Source of the DNA: Mesorhizobium sp.
Lineage (GTDB): Bacteria; Pseudomonadota; Alphaproteobacteria; Rhizobiales; Rhizobiaceae
Assembly (NCBI RefSeq): GCF_017306545.1
Contig: NZ_JAFKID010000038.1
Coordinates: 1 to 44,295, forward strand
Length of the DNA stretch: 44,295 nucleotides
Reading direction: 5' to 3'
Each line of letters begins with the position of its first letter. Positions within the stretch are counted from its first letter, which is position 1. Below, piece after piece: positions 24,365 through 32,465 of the stretch. The position numbers were made by a program, and so were the translations under genes. The notes below the pieces were generated by a model that was not told the origin of the DNA, made no database searches, and worked only from the letters and a program-made list of their open reading frames with translations.

Positions 24365-25984
24365 TTGAAAAAGCTCTTTCCCATCATAGCCTTCGTGGCT
24401 GTCGCGCTGGCCAGCCTGGTGATGGCGGGCTTCGCCTACTTCGCGACGCAGGAAGCGGCCCGCATCAAATTCGCGGCGACGGCGGACGATGCGGTGAGCC
24501 GCATCGAGAGCCGGATCGACCTGCACCTTTCGTTGCTGCGCTCCACGCAGGCGCTGTTCGACGCCCGTGGCGGCGTCATCTCCAGCAGCGAGTTCAAGGC
24601 CTTCTTCGACGCGCTCGACGTCGACGGCAACTTCGCCGGCCTGCGCGGCATAGGATTCCTGCGTCTGGTCAAAGCCGGCGACGAGGAAGTGGCGGAGCGT
24701 GCCATCAGCCGCGATCACGGTTTCGACCGCGCCATCTATCCGGCTTCGGCCGGGCCGTGGCGGGCGCCGGTCGTGCTGTTCGAACCGATGGACGAGGCAG
24801 GCCGGCAGGCGATCGGCTACGACATGATGAGCGATCCGGCGCGGCGTGTCGCCCTCGACAAAGCCATGAAGGACGACGAGCAGCATGCCAGCGGGCTGAC
24901 CATGCTGGGCGGCCAGACCGGCGCTGCGCAGAAATTTCCCGGCTTCGTCGTCTTTGTGCGGCTGAACGTGCGCACGTCGCCCGACGCCGTGGACGCCAAC
25001 GGCAAGACGACGGCCGGCTTCCTGTTCGCCTCCTTCCGCGCGCAGCAGCTTTTCCAGGCGGCGCTCAGCCGGACGCCGCTTTTACCGGCCAATATCGAGG
25101 TCTACGACGGATCGCCCGATCTCGAACGGCTGCTCTACCGCTCGGAAACCCCGCCGGTTTCGCTGTTCGGCGACCGGCTCCTGGTGCAACGGACGATGAC
25201 CGTGGCAGGCCGTCAATGGACCATCCTGTTTCGCCCGACCAGCGCCTTTACGCCGCCGTCCTCGCGGGCGATTCCAGTCATGCTCGGCCTGTTCGGCCTT
25301 CTGCTGGCCGGCGCGATCGCGCTGATCGCGCGCTATCAGGAACGGGCCTACGATGCCGTGTCCGAACTGCACGAGGCCTCGGAAAAGAACCTTGTCGAAA
25401 AGGACCTGATGCTCCAGGAAATGAAGCATCGCATCAAGAATTCCATCACCCGCGTGCTGGCGATTGCCCGCCAGACGGCGTCGGGCGCCACCGATGTCGG
25501 GGAGTTTTCCGCCTCTTTCGCTGCGCGGTTGCAGGCCATGGCCGCCTCGCAGGACATGCTGACCCGCTCGCGCTGGCAGAAAGCCGATCTCGGCGACCTT
25601 TTGCGCATCGAACTCGGGCAGGTGTTCGGCAAAGACCTGCCGGACGAGATCCTCACCGGCTCGCAGGTGCTTCTGGACGAGAAGACGACCCAGGCGCTCG
25701 GCCTGACCTTTCACGAACTGGCGACGAACGCCCTGAAATACGGCGATGCCAATGCGATCGGGGCGCTCAGGATCGACTGGCGCCTGCAAGGGGTGGGACG
25801 CGACCGCAAGCTGGCGCTCAATTGGCGCGAAACGGGCCAATCGGCGTTGACGGCACCTGCCAAGTCGGGTTTCGGCACCAAGCTGATCGATCTCAACATC
25901 ACGCGCGAACTGCGGGGCACGATCACGCGCGATTTCCGGCCCGACGGGCTGAAGGTCGCCATCGCCATCCCGCTGCCAGGGTGA
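24365..25984 (+). CDS. CHASE-domain HWE-family sensor histidine kinase
   Basis: About 539 residues. An N-terminal membrane segment (3-22), a periplasmic CHASE domain (about 45-300) and a second membrane segment (about 312-332) precede the HWE kinase core. The phospho-His lies in MLQEMKHRIKNS, with the N box FHELATNALKYG and G box GFGTKLID. No AUG exists: TTG at 24365 (LKKLFPI) is the likeliest start, TTG at 24320 an alternative, with AGAAGGAGA between them. HWE kinases in rhizobia often feed PhyR-type general-stress responses, but no partner is adjacent. Confidence 0.85.
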   Translation: MKKLFPIIAFVAVALASLVMAGFAYFATQEAARIKFAATADDAVSRIESRIDLHLSLLRSTQALFDARGGVISSSEFKAFFDALDVDGNFAGLRGIGFLRLVKAGDEEVAERAISRDHGFDRAIYPASAGPWRAPVVLFEPMDEAGRQAIGYDMMSDPARRVALDKAMKDDEQHASGLTMLGGQTGAAQKFPGFVVFVRLNVRTSPDAVDANGKTTAGFLFASFRAQQLFQAALSRTPLLPANIEVYDGSPDLERLLYRSETPPVSLFGDRLLVQRTMTVAGRQWTILFRPTSAFTPPSSRAIPVMLGLFGLLLAGAIALIARYQERAYDAVSELHEASEKNLVEKDLMLQEMKHRIKNSITRVLAIARQTASGATDVGEFSASFAARLQAMAASQDMLTRSRWQKADLGDLLRIELGQVFGKDLPDEILTGSQVLLDEKTTQALGLTFHELATNALKYGDANAIGALRIDWRLQGVGRDRKLALNWRETGQSALTAPAKSGFGTKLIDLNITRELRGTITRDFRPDGLKVAIAIPLPG

Positions 25985-25996
25985 GACGATGAAAAA

Positions 25997-26025
25997 GGCG
26001 GAAACCGGGATTGCCGGTTTCCGCC
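25997..26025 (-). terminator. Intrinsic terminator for the glycine-zipper lipoprotein
   Basis: A perfect 12-bp stem, GGCGGAAACCGG / CCGGTTTCCGCC, closes a five-base loop. On the minus strand it is followed by TTTTT, so it ends the leftward transcript of 26046-26294. It may also stop rightward read-through from the kinase gene. Confidence 0.85.
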
Positions 26026-26045
26026 TCTGTCGCGTGCCGCCGGCT

Positions 26046-26294
26046 TTAGTTGCAGCGTGCGGTGTAGATGCGGCCCGTGCGCGGGCTGCGATACTGGCAG
26101 TAGCCGTTGCGCAGGTTGCGCACCAGCAGGCCCGAACCGGCGCCGACGACGGCGCCGATGGCCGCGCCCTTCCAGCCGCCGATGGCGCCGCCGATGAGCG
26201 CGCCCGCACCGGTTCCTACGCCGACGTCCTGTTCGGTCGTGGTGCAGCCGCTCACCATGCCAACCATGGCCAAGACCACCAAAATCTTGCGCAT
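26046..26294 (-). CDS. Glycine-zipper lipoprotein
   Basis: The product is 82 residues. The lipobox VSGC puts the lipidated Cys at residue 17. Next is a glycine-zipper (GAGALIGGAIGGWKGAAIGAVVGAGSG) like that of SmpA/YmgG-type or 17 kDa surface antigens, then a short tail with two cysteines near the end (YCQYRSP, ARCN). It is likely outer-membrane associated. A strong terminator follows immediately downstream. Confidence 0.85.
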   Translation of the reverse strand: MRKILVVLAMVGMVSGCTTTEQDVGVGTGAGALIGGAIGGWKGAAIGAVVGAGSGLLVRNLRNGYCQYRSPRTGRIYTARCN

Positions 26295-26408
26295 AAAAAT
26301 GCTCCTCTCGCCTTTGAAACAGTCCCTCGCTTTGCAGCGCAGCCGATCTTTAGCACAACCGATCGGCTTGCGCCTGCCCTGCTTCCATCTTGCCTAAGAG
26401 AGTCTTTT

Positions 26409-26705
26409 TCAGGGCGCGTTGGCAGCGAGCATGACGGACGGACGGCCGAACGACGCCGTCAGCCTGCCGGCCGGCGTGACGGTCCAGTCGATCTCGCCGT
26501 TTTCTTCCTCGTCCGCCGGGTCGACGGCGATGCAGGTGGCCAGCACGCGCGGCGCGCGGCCGGCCATATCCTCCAGAGCGAAGGGCTGCTCGCTGGCACA
26601 GTCCTGCGCCGTTTCGAAGATCGGCGCGGGGGCCGGCAATTCGTGGCATTGGGCGAGGTCGGGCGAGCAACCGACGATGAAAAGCACGGCGGCGATGTGT
26701 TCCAT
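26409..26705 (-). CDS. Small exported cysteine-containing protein
   Basis: The product is 98 residues. A short hydrophobic N-terminus (residues 2-14) is followed by VGCSPDLAQC; Cys15 could be a lipobox Cys (FIVGC), which would make this a lipoprotein, or the region may be a cleaved signal. Further cysteines lie at about 38 and 60. The remainder looks like a small β-rich domain. The ATG at 26705 has GGAGG eight bases upstream. No family name is assigned. Confidence 0.65.
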   Translation of the reverse strand: MEHIAAVLFIVGCSPDLAQCHELPAPAPIFETAQDCASEQPFALEDMAGRAPRVLATCIAVDPADEEENGEIDWTVTPAGRLTASFGRPSVMLAANAP

Positions 26706-26780
26706 GGCGGGCACCTCCGCCGCGAAAACGTTTCCGGACGCGACAAGGTTCCCGCCATGGCGGCCGCTATCAGGCGGAGG

Positions 26781-27083
26781 CTATTTCTTCAGCACGTCGG
26801 CCCATTCCGGATGGCGACGGAACTGCGCGGCGGCGAAGGGGCAAAGCGGGATGATCGATTTGCCCGCCGCGCGCGCATCCTCGACCGCGCGGGTGACGAG
26901 GCGCAGGCCGACGCCCTGGCCACGGAAGGCGTCCGGCACGCCCGTATGGTCGATGATGAATTGGTGCATGCCGACGCTGGTGAAGGTCATTTCCGCCTCG
27001 GCGCCGTCCGGACCGTGCACGACGTAGCGGCCCTTGCCGCCGCCCAGGTCTTCCAGTTCGATTTCCGATGCGGTGTCGCTCAT
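26781..27083 (-). CDS. GNAT-family N-acetyltransferase, small type
   Basis: The product is 100 residues and matches the short Yjdj/GCN5-related fold: HQFIIDHTGVPDAFRGQGVGLRLVTRAVEDARAAGKSIIPLCPF carries the acetyl-CoA P-loop (RGQGVGLRL). Its ATG overlaps the hydrolase stop by four bases. As the third gene of an operon with a dioxygenase and hydrolase, it may modify a detoxification intermediate, but this is inference. Confidence 0.85.
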   Translation of the reverse strand: MSDTASEIELEDLGGGKGRYVVHGPDGAEAEMTFTSVGMHQFIIDHTGVPDAFRGQGVGLRLVTRAVEDARAAGKSIIPLCPFAAAQFRRHPEWADVLKK

Positions 27084-27709
27084 GGTGTCGCTCCTTCAAC
27101 TGGTGCAGCCGGCAGGAATGTCCGGGCCGCGGCGATTTCGTTGGGCCGCAGTTCGTGGCCGCCTTCATGCCATTCCACCGTGACATCGGCTTTTGCCGCG
27201 CGCAAATAGGCGTCGAGCCGCACGGTCAGGTCCGGCGGACAGATCGGGTCGCGCCGGCCTGCGGTGACGAGCACCCGCTTGCCGGCGAAACTGCCGACGA
27301 TTTCCGGTTCGAACGGGATCAGCGGGTGCATCAGCACCAGCGCGTCGAACAGGTCCGGCCGGGCGAAAGCCGTCGCGGCCAGGATGTTGGCGCCGTTCGA
27401 GTAGCCGAGGCCGTAGACGGCCGACGGTTTCGCGGTCGCTCCGTGGGAGGCGACGAAATCGGCCATCTTCGTGGCGGCGCGAGCGAGGTCGTCCATATCG
27501 TAGACGCCTTCGCCAGTGCGGCGAAAGAAGCGCGCGGCGCCGAATTCCGACACGTCGCCGCGCGGCGACACGATGGTCGCGCCCGGCACGAGGTCGCGGC
27601 CGAGCGAGGGAAGCTGGTTCTCGTCGCCGCCGGTGCCGTGGAAGACGAACAGCAGCGGTCCGTCCGGCGTGCCGGGCAGGACTTTGTGGATGTAGCTGTC
27701 GGTGCTCAT
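27080..27709 (-). CDS. Alpha/beta hydrolase (MhqD-like carboxylesterase)
   Basis: The product is 209 residues with the phospholipase/carboxylesterase fold: HGTGGDE oxyanion region, nucleophile Ser104 in GYSNGA, Asp154 (GRRDPI) and His185 (GGHEL). The gene begins ten bases after the dioxygenase stop. In Bacillus the paired dioxygenase and hydrolase (MhqO, MhqD) handle quinones, and the same pairing appears here. Confidence 0.88.
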   Translation of the reverse strand: MSTDSYIHKVLPGTPDGPLLFVFHGTGGDENQLPSLGRDLVPGATIVSPRGDVSEFGAARFFRRTGEGVYDMDDLARAATKMADFVASHGATAKPSAVYGLGYSNGANILAATAFARPDLFDALVLMHPLIPFEPEIVGSFAGKRVLVTAGRRDPICPPDLTVRLDAYLRAAKADVTVEWHEGGHELRPNEIAAARTFLPAAPVEGATP

Positions 27710-27719
27710 GGCCGTCTCC

Positions 27720-28652
27720 TCAATCGTCCAGCGGTTGCAGGTGCTGTTCCAACCAGGGCCGCATATGCGCGTGCTGGCTGGGCAGTTTCAGCGCTTCGCC
27801 GAGATGGGCGGTGTCTTCGTCGCGGTCGAAGCCGGGTTCGTTGGTGGCGACCTCGAACAGCACACCGCCCGGCGTGCGGAAGTAGATGGCCCAGAAATAG
27901 TCGCGGTCGATCACCGGCGTCACCTGGTAGCCGGTGTCCATCAGCGCCTTGCGCACCTCGAGCTGCTTTTCGCGATTCTCGACCGCAAAGGCGACGTGGT
28001 GAACCGAGCCGGCGCCGAGGCCGGCGAAATTCGCGCCCGGCAGCGTCTCGATATCGACGACGTCGGCGCCGTTACCGTCCTTGATCGCCAACCGCCTGGT
28101 GTTGTCGCTACGGTCCACTTCCTCGTAACCCATGAACTTCAAGAGTTCCTCGGTGGCGCCGCCGTCGCGCAGACGCAACGATACGGAGTGGAAGCCGCGG
28201 ATGGCGTCGTCGTCCGGCACGCCGCCCTTTGCCCACGGAGCGCGGTCGTCGCTCTTGGCTTCGACCAGCGCGAAGCCGTCATTGTCGGGGCCGGTGAAGG
28301 CCAGCCGCTTCTCGCCGAATTTTTCCCCGCGCGACAAGCCTGTCACGCCCTGCTCCGCAAAGCGCTGCTCCCAGAAGGGCAGGGTGCCTTCCGGCACGGA
28401 AAACACGGTGGTGCCGACTTCGCCGACGCCGGGCCTGCCCTTGCCGATGTTGGGGAAGGGGAAATAGGTCATGACCGAGCCTGGCGTGCCGAACTCGTCG
28501 GCATAGTAAAGGTGGTAGACGTCCGGCGCGTCGAAGTTGACGGTCTTCTTGACCCGGCGCAGGCCGAGCTTGCGGGTGAAGAAATCGTTGTTGGCGCGCG
28601 CGCCGCTGGCCATCGAGGTGACGTGGTGCAGGCCTTTGATCTGGTCGAGCAT
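27720..28652 (-). CDS. Ring-cleaving dioxygenase, VOC superfamily (MhqO-like)
   Basis: The product is 310 residues with two vicinal-oxygen-chelate modules. Metal ligands are visible as His in GLHHVTS, His in VHHVAFAV and Glu in GVLFEVATNEPGF, plus FHSVSLRL between. These are marks of the MhqA/MhqO-type glyoxalase/dioxygenase family that degrade hydroquinones. The ATG at 28652 has AAGGAG at eight bases. It is the first gene of a leftward operon controlled from the inverted repeat upstream (28764-28790). Confidence 0.9.
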   Translation of the reverse strand: MLDQIKGLHHVTSMASGARANNDFFTRKLGLRRVKKTVNFDAPDVYHLYYADEFGTPGSVMTYFPFPNIGKGRPGVGEVGTTVFSVPEGTLPFWEQRFAEQGVTGLSRGEKFGEKRLAFTGPDNDGFALVEAKSDDRAPWAKGGVPDDDAIRGFHSVSLRLRDGGATEELLKFMGYEEVDRSDNTRRLAIKDGNGADVVDIETLPGANFAGLGAGSVHHVAFAVENREKQLEVRKALMDTGYQVTPVIDRDYFWAIYFRTPGGVLFEVATNEPGFDRDEDTAHLGEALKLPSQHAHMRPWLEQHLQPLDD

Positions 28653-28763
28653 GGTCTCGCTCCTTTCCGGGTTCGTGCGGCCCTGGCCGCTGTTCCCCGC
28701 AAATATGAGGCCGATGCGCGCTGCGGCACAGATGGCAAACACAGAATGGACCGTGCTGAGAAA

Positions 28764-28790
28764 GTGAACGATGAATGGACGATCGTTCAC
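28764..28790. promoter_or_regulatory. Palindromic operator upstream of the dioxygenase operon
   Basis: A perfect 9-bp inverted repeat, GTGAACGAT-N9-ATCGTTCAC, lies 112 bases before the dioxygenase ATG. The right half also contains ACGATCGT. Repeats of this kind are common TetR- or MarR-type operators. No repressor gene is adjacent, so an unlinked regulator is implied. Confidence 0.65.
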
Positions 28791-28806
28791 TCATGAGGCA
28801 TGTCAA

Positions 28807-28835
28807 AAGGCCCGCGCGTTGGCGGCGCGGGCCTT
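28807..28835 (-). terminator. Terminator of the PRC-barrel gene
   Basis: An 11-bp stem, AAGGCCCGCGC / GCGCGGGCCTT, closes a seven-base loop. On the minus strand it ends in TTTT. It lies 21 bases after the stop of the PRC-barrel gene, as expected for an intrinsic terminator. Confidence 0.75.
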
Positions 28836-28856
28836 CGCTTCGGTTCGCCGGGCCGA

Positions 28857-30212
28857 TCAGCGCACGATCATACGCTGCTCGTCGCGCTTCTCAGCATAGC
28901 TGCCCTTGTCGTAGGCGGCCTGCGCCTGAAGCTGGTCCTTGGTGAAGCTGGTGTAGAGATAGGTCTTGCCGTTCTTGTCGGTCATGAACTTCAGGTTATC
29001 CATGCCCATCGCCACCGATTTGGCGCCGATGCCGAGGAAGCTGCCGACATCGACAACGACGGCGTCGACCTTGTTGTCGGGCGTCAGCACGATGTCGCCG
29101 ATCTTGCCGATGTCGGCGTCGTCGGCGCCGTAGACCGTCGTGCCGAGGAGATTGTCGGCGCTGATCTTGTCGGCCGGCATCTCGGTCAGCGTCGACTTGT
29201 CGATCGCCGCCGTTTGGGTGTCGTCGGTCGCGGTCGTGTCGGCGGCGGTGGGCGCCTCGGCGGTCCTGTCGGTCACGGCGTCACCCTTGGCGTCGGCGGC
29301 GGCGGTGGTGGTTGCGGGCGTTACCTGAGGCGGTGCGTCCACCGCTGCGGCGGCGCTGGCAGGTGCAGGGTCATAGGCCTTGCGGTCGAAATCGGGCAGG
29401 GCCTTCAATTCGTCCTTGCTGACGCCCTCGACCACGAACCAGCGGTCGCCGTTCTTCTCCGCCCACTTGGCCTTGGCATAGTCGAAGGCGACTGCCTTTT
29501 GGCCGAGGCCCAGGAAGCCGCCGACGCCGATCACCAGCGATTCGGCCTTGCCTTCCTTGTTCAGCACCATGTCCTTCACGTCGCCGATCTTCTCGGCATT
29601 ATCGGCGGTGCCGTTGTAGACGCTTTCGCCGACGACCTGGCTGGCAAGGGTGCCGTCAGGCTCGACGATCTTGGCCGGCGGGCTGGGTGCCATCGCGGTG
29701 TCGGCGCCGGGCGCCGTCGTCGTGCCATCGGAAGGGGCCGTCGCGGTGCCGCCCGAGGGTGCCGCAGCCGGCGGCGGGGCGGGTTCGTACGGCGTGCGGT
29801 CGAACGCGGTCCGGGCGGTCAGCTCTTCCTTGCTGGTTTGCGCCACCAGCCAGCGGTCGCCGTTTTTCTGCGCCCATTGCAGCTTCGCGTAATCGAAGGC
29901 GACGTCCTTGGCACCGACGCCGAGGAAGCCGCCGACGCCGATGACGATTGATTTCGCCTGGCCGTCCTTGTCGAAGACGACGTCCGTCACCTTGCCGATG
30001 CTTTCGGCATTGTCGCCGGTGCCGTTGTAGACGCTTTCGCCGACGATGTTGCTGACGAGGCTGCCGTCGGCGCGCACCACAGGAGCGGTCGGCGCCGCGT
30101 TCTCGGTTGCCGGAGCCGTCGGGGAGGCGGCCGGCGCGGCGGTGTCCTGGGCATAGGCACCCGTGGCCACCAGCGTCGCCAGTGCGGTCGTAGCCAGAAG
30201 TTTGCGGAACAT
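28857..30212 (-). CDS. Exported protein with three PRC-barrel domains
   Basis: The product is 451 residues. A Sec signal peptide (1-21, ending AYAQ) precedes three PRC-barrel units (about 52-140, 180-285, 340-435), each with the pattern GESVYNGTxDNAExIGxVxDxV or its variant and a VIGVGGFLGxG loop. Units 1 and 2 are nearly identical; unit 3 is divergent. Ala/Pro/Thr-rich linkers join them. PRC barrels bind small molecules or proteins. GGAGAGACACATC precedes the ATG. The partner is unknown. Confidence 0.88.
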   Translation of the reverse strand: MFRKLLATTALATLVATGAYAQDTAAPAASPTAPATENAAPTAPVVRADGSLVSNIVGESVYNGTGDNAESIGKVTDVVFDKDGQAKSIVIGVGGFLGVGAKDVAFDYAKLQWAQKNGDRWLVAQTSKEELTARTAFDRTPYEPAPPPAAAPSGGTATAPSDGTTTAPGADTAMAPSPPAKIVEPDGTLASQVVGESVYNGTADNAEKIGDVKDMVLNKEGKAESLVIGVGGFLGLGQKAVAFDYAKAKWAEKNGDRWFVVEGVSKDELKALPDFDRKAYDPAPASAAAAVDAPPQVTPATTTAAADAKGDAVTDRTAEAPTAADTTATDDTQTAAIDKSTLTEMPADKISADNLLGTTVYGADDADIGKIGDIVLTPDNKVDAVVVDVGSFLGIGAKSVAMGMDNLKFMTDKNGKTYLYTSFTKDQLQAQAAYDKGSYAEKRDEQRMIVR

Positions 30213-30346
30213 GATGTGTCTCTCCTCGTGCCTGATTTCACGCGCGCCGCGTTCGGCCGGACCGTCGCGAGGGGCCGGGTGCGGCGCCTTACGGGTTCAC
30301 AACGTCGTGATCCCGGTTCCGTTCCGCCGTCGCAGCGCGTCGCCGC

Positions 30347-30526
30347 TGGCGCGACAACCAGTATGTCGAGATCCGCCAGGCGGACCGGGTGATGCTCGCC
30401 GTCCGTGCTGGCCGGCGCAAGCCGCGCGCGGTGATGGACGGCGAACTGGTGGCGCTGGAGGCCGAGACGGTGTTCGAGATCCATCCCGGCGCGCTCACCG
30501 TGCTGGTTCCGGCATCGCAAATCTGA
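30347..30526 (+). pseudogene. Remnant of a diacylglycerol-kinase-type gene (C-terminus)
   Basis: A frame of about 59 codons, open from a stop at 30308-30310 to TGA at 30524-30526, encodes RWRDNQYVEIRQADRV..., then GRRKPRAVMDGELVALE and FEIHPGALTVLVPA. This reads like the last 60 residues of the DAGK/YegS-type lipid kinase, which ends with a similar VDGE and PGALTVLVP. No start or catalytic domain is present upstream. It is most simply a truncated remnant; the family call is from memory. Confidence 0.5.
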
Positions 30527-30546
30527 ACCCGCGACGTCGGGCGCGC

Positions 30547-31128
30547 TCAGCCCTGCGGGCGCTGGAAGCGCAGATAACGGGGCCGCTCGCCGGCCAGGCT
30601 GACGGCGGGGCGTATGGTGGCTGTCGCGTCCTTCGGCACCAGGAAGGTTTCGCTGATCTTCAGCGTGTCGCCGTTTTTCGCACCCGAGAACATGGCCGAG
30701 TTGCAGCGCTGCACGTCGTCGGGCTGCTTCAGCGATACGGCGCCGCTGGGCAGCCAGCGGCGGCCGGCGGCGTCGATCAGCATGACCATGCAGACCTTCC
30801 AGTGGCCTTGCAGATCGGCGTCGCCGACGCGCACCGTGAAGTCGGCGAGGACTGGCACGGCGTTCGGCGGCAGGCCCGGCACACCGCTGGCGGCGCGCAG
30901 GTTGGCCAGCCGCCATTCGCTGCCGCCGAACTCAGCCGCCTGTCCCCATGCGACGTCGCGAGCCAGCCGGTCGCTGTTGTTCAGCAGCGTCACGACGCTC
31001 TCGTAGCTCTGCTCGGCCAGCGCCAGCGGAACGAGCAGCAGCAGCGCCCACAGGCAGCGGCGTCGCCAGCGCCGTTCGTCCGGCGTCGCGTCCGTCTCGA
31101 CTGCGCTGCCGTGCGCGGTCATGCTCAT
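30547..31128 (-). CDS. Membrane-anchored unknown protein, third gene of operon
   Basis: The product is 193 residues. After about 25 basic residues, one membrane segment (RCLWALLLLVPLALA, about 25-40) anchors a periplasmic domain of β-strands with two cysteines (KVCMVML, VQRCNSAM), which might form a disulfide. The ATG at 31128 has GAGG at five bases; an in-frame GTG lies upstream. It begins 7 bases after the stop of the middle gene. No family is recognised. Confidence 0.7.
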   Translation of the reverse strand: MSMTAHGSAVETDATPDERRWRRRCLWALLLLVPLALAEQSYESVVTLLNNSDRLARDVAWGQAAEFGGSEWRLANLRAASGVPGLPPNAVPVLADFTVRVGDADLQGHWKVCMVMLIDAAGRRWLPSGAVSLKQPDDVQRCNSAMFSGAKNGDTLKISETFLVPKDATATIRPAVSLAGERPRYLRFQRPQG

Positions 31129-31135
31129 CGGCACC

Positions 31136-31714
31136 TCACAGGTCTTTAGACAGGTCGAACGTCTCGACCGTCCCTTCCGGCAGGCCGTCCGGCCGGACGG
31201 CGATGGGGCCGAGGGCGATATGCGCCTGCGAATCGAGCGCGAAATAGCGCGCTTCCGACACCAGCAGCGTCGCCTCGCTCGCCTCGTCGGGGCGGATCTC
31301 GAAGACGAGGCGCCCCTTGCCGGGCAGGCCCGGCTGGACCGTTACCGGCGGCATGCCAGGCGCCAGCGAAAGCCGTTCGGTGGTGTCGTAGAGCAGACCG
31401 CCCGGCCCTTTCCAGGTGGCGGCGGCGATGGTTGTGGTGCTGTCCTTCGCCGACAGCGCGACCGTGACGATGGCCCAGACCCCGCCGGTCGTCAGCAGCC
31501 GGCGACGGCCGAACTGCTCGATGGCGAGCGTGCAGGCGAAGGTGACGGCGTCGGCCCGAACGGTGAAGGTGCGCAATGCTACGTCGTCCTTCAGGTTGCC
31601 GTATACGGGAATCGGCGCGATCAGGTCGGCGTAGTGCGGCCTGGTCGTCTGCAACCCGTAGCAGAGGACGGCGGCGGCCAGCAGCAGGCCGATATTGGCG
31701 AGCCGGCGCATCAT
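31136..31714 (-). CDS. Membrane-anchored unknown protein, middle gene of operon
   Basis: The product is 192 residues. An N-terminal membrane anchor or signal (LANIGLLLAAAVLCYGL) precedes an all-β domain, ending with a conserved-looking VFEIRPDEASEATLLVSE segment. The start overlaps the stop of the upstream gene (ATGA-type overlap at 31711-31714). It is probably periplasmic and works with its two operon neighbours. Confidence 0.7.
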   Translation of the reverse strand: MMRRLANIGLLLAAAVLCYGLQTTRPHYADLIAPIPVYGNLKDDVALRTFTVRADAVTFACTLAIEQFGRRRLLTTGGVWAIVTVALSAKDSTTTIAAATWKGPGGLLYDTTERLSLAPGMPPVTVQPGLPGKGRLVFEIRPDEASEATLLVSEARYFALDSQAHIALGPIAVRPDGLPEGTVETFDLSKDL

Positions 31715-32322
31715 GGGCGTAGGTCCGGGGTGGTGGCGTCGGCGCCGACCGGCATCGTCAGCGTGCCGAGTTCATGCCGGTTGAACCAGCCCGGCGTGCC
31801 GTAGAGATTGTCCTGCGCCTTGTAGACCTTGCCGTCGATCGCCAGCGTGACCGCCTTCGGCGGCGTGGAGCCGTCCGGCATCGCCCAGACATAGGCCATG
31901 CGTTCGGGCAGGCCCGGTTGCAGCGCCGGCGACATCGTCTCGTCGCGCGTCAGCACCACGAAGGGCTTGGCGTCCGGTTCGCCGATCGGCGTGAGCGGCC
32001 GCAGAAGATCGAAATAGTCCTTGCCGGATTGCGCCGTCCGGTTTTCCAGCTCGATCTCCACCACCAGCGCCCTGTCGCCGGGTTTCAGCGGCAGGCCGTA
32101 GGCGCCCTCGCCGCTGAGATAGGCGCGGCGCGGCGTCGCCAGCCATTGGCCGGTATCGATCGGCTGGCCCGGCGCCAGCACGGCCGGCGGCCTGTGCAGC
32201 GCGCCGAATGCGCCCATCATGCCGGCGACCGCGATGGCGGCGGCCGAACCGGCGCCGGCGGCGATCCAGGCCTTGATGCGGGAGCGGGCGGTGGCGAACA
32301 TCGTTTTCTCGTCCGTGCCCAT
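31711..32322 (-). CDS. Membrane-anchored unknown protein, first gene of operon
   Basis: The product is 203 residues. A membrane segment (about 20-42, WIAAGAGSAAAIAVAGMMG) precedes a periplasmic β-sandwich-like domain: LAPGQPIDTGQW, then GDRALVVEIELENRT, a pattern seen in DUF4352-type or copper-chaperone-like immunoglobulin folds. The start is ATG at 32322, with GTG at 32325 adjacent. It leads the operon and is divergent from the flippase gene; the 140-base gap carries both promoters. Confidence 0.7.
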   Translation of the reverse strand: MGTDEKTMFATARSRIKAWIAAGAGSAAAIAVAGMMGAFGALHRPPAVLAPGQPIDTGQWLATPRRAYLSGEGAYGLPLKPGDRALVVEIELENRTAQSGKDYFDLLRPLTPIGEPDAKPFVVLTRDETMSPALQPGLPERMAYVWAMPDGSTPPKAVTLAIDGKVYKAQDNLYGTPGWFNRHELGTLTMPVGADATTPDLRP

Positions 32323-32465
32323 CACCCGCGCGGCAAGTTACTGTAAAATCGCTCGTTTTCAACCACCCGAATGCAGGTGACGGAGACAAAGCGATCCTTT
32401 CGCCCAACCGTTTCTTAAGGGGTGGCGGACTAGAAGCAGGAGACAGGGGCAGACGGAGAACAAGG

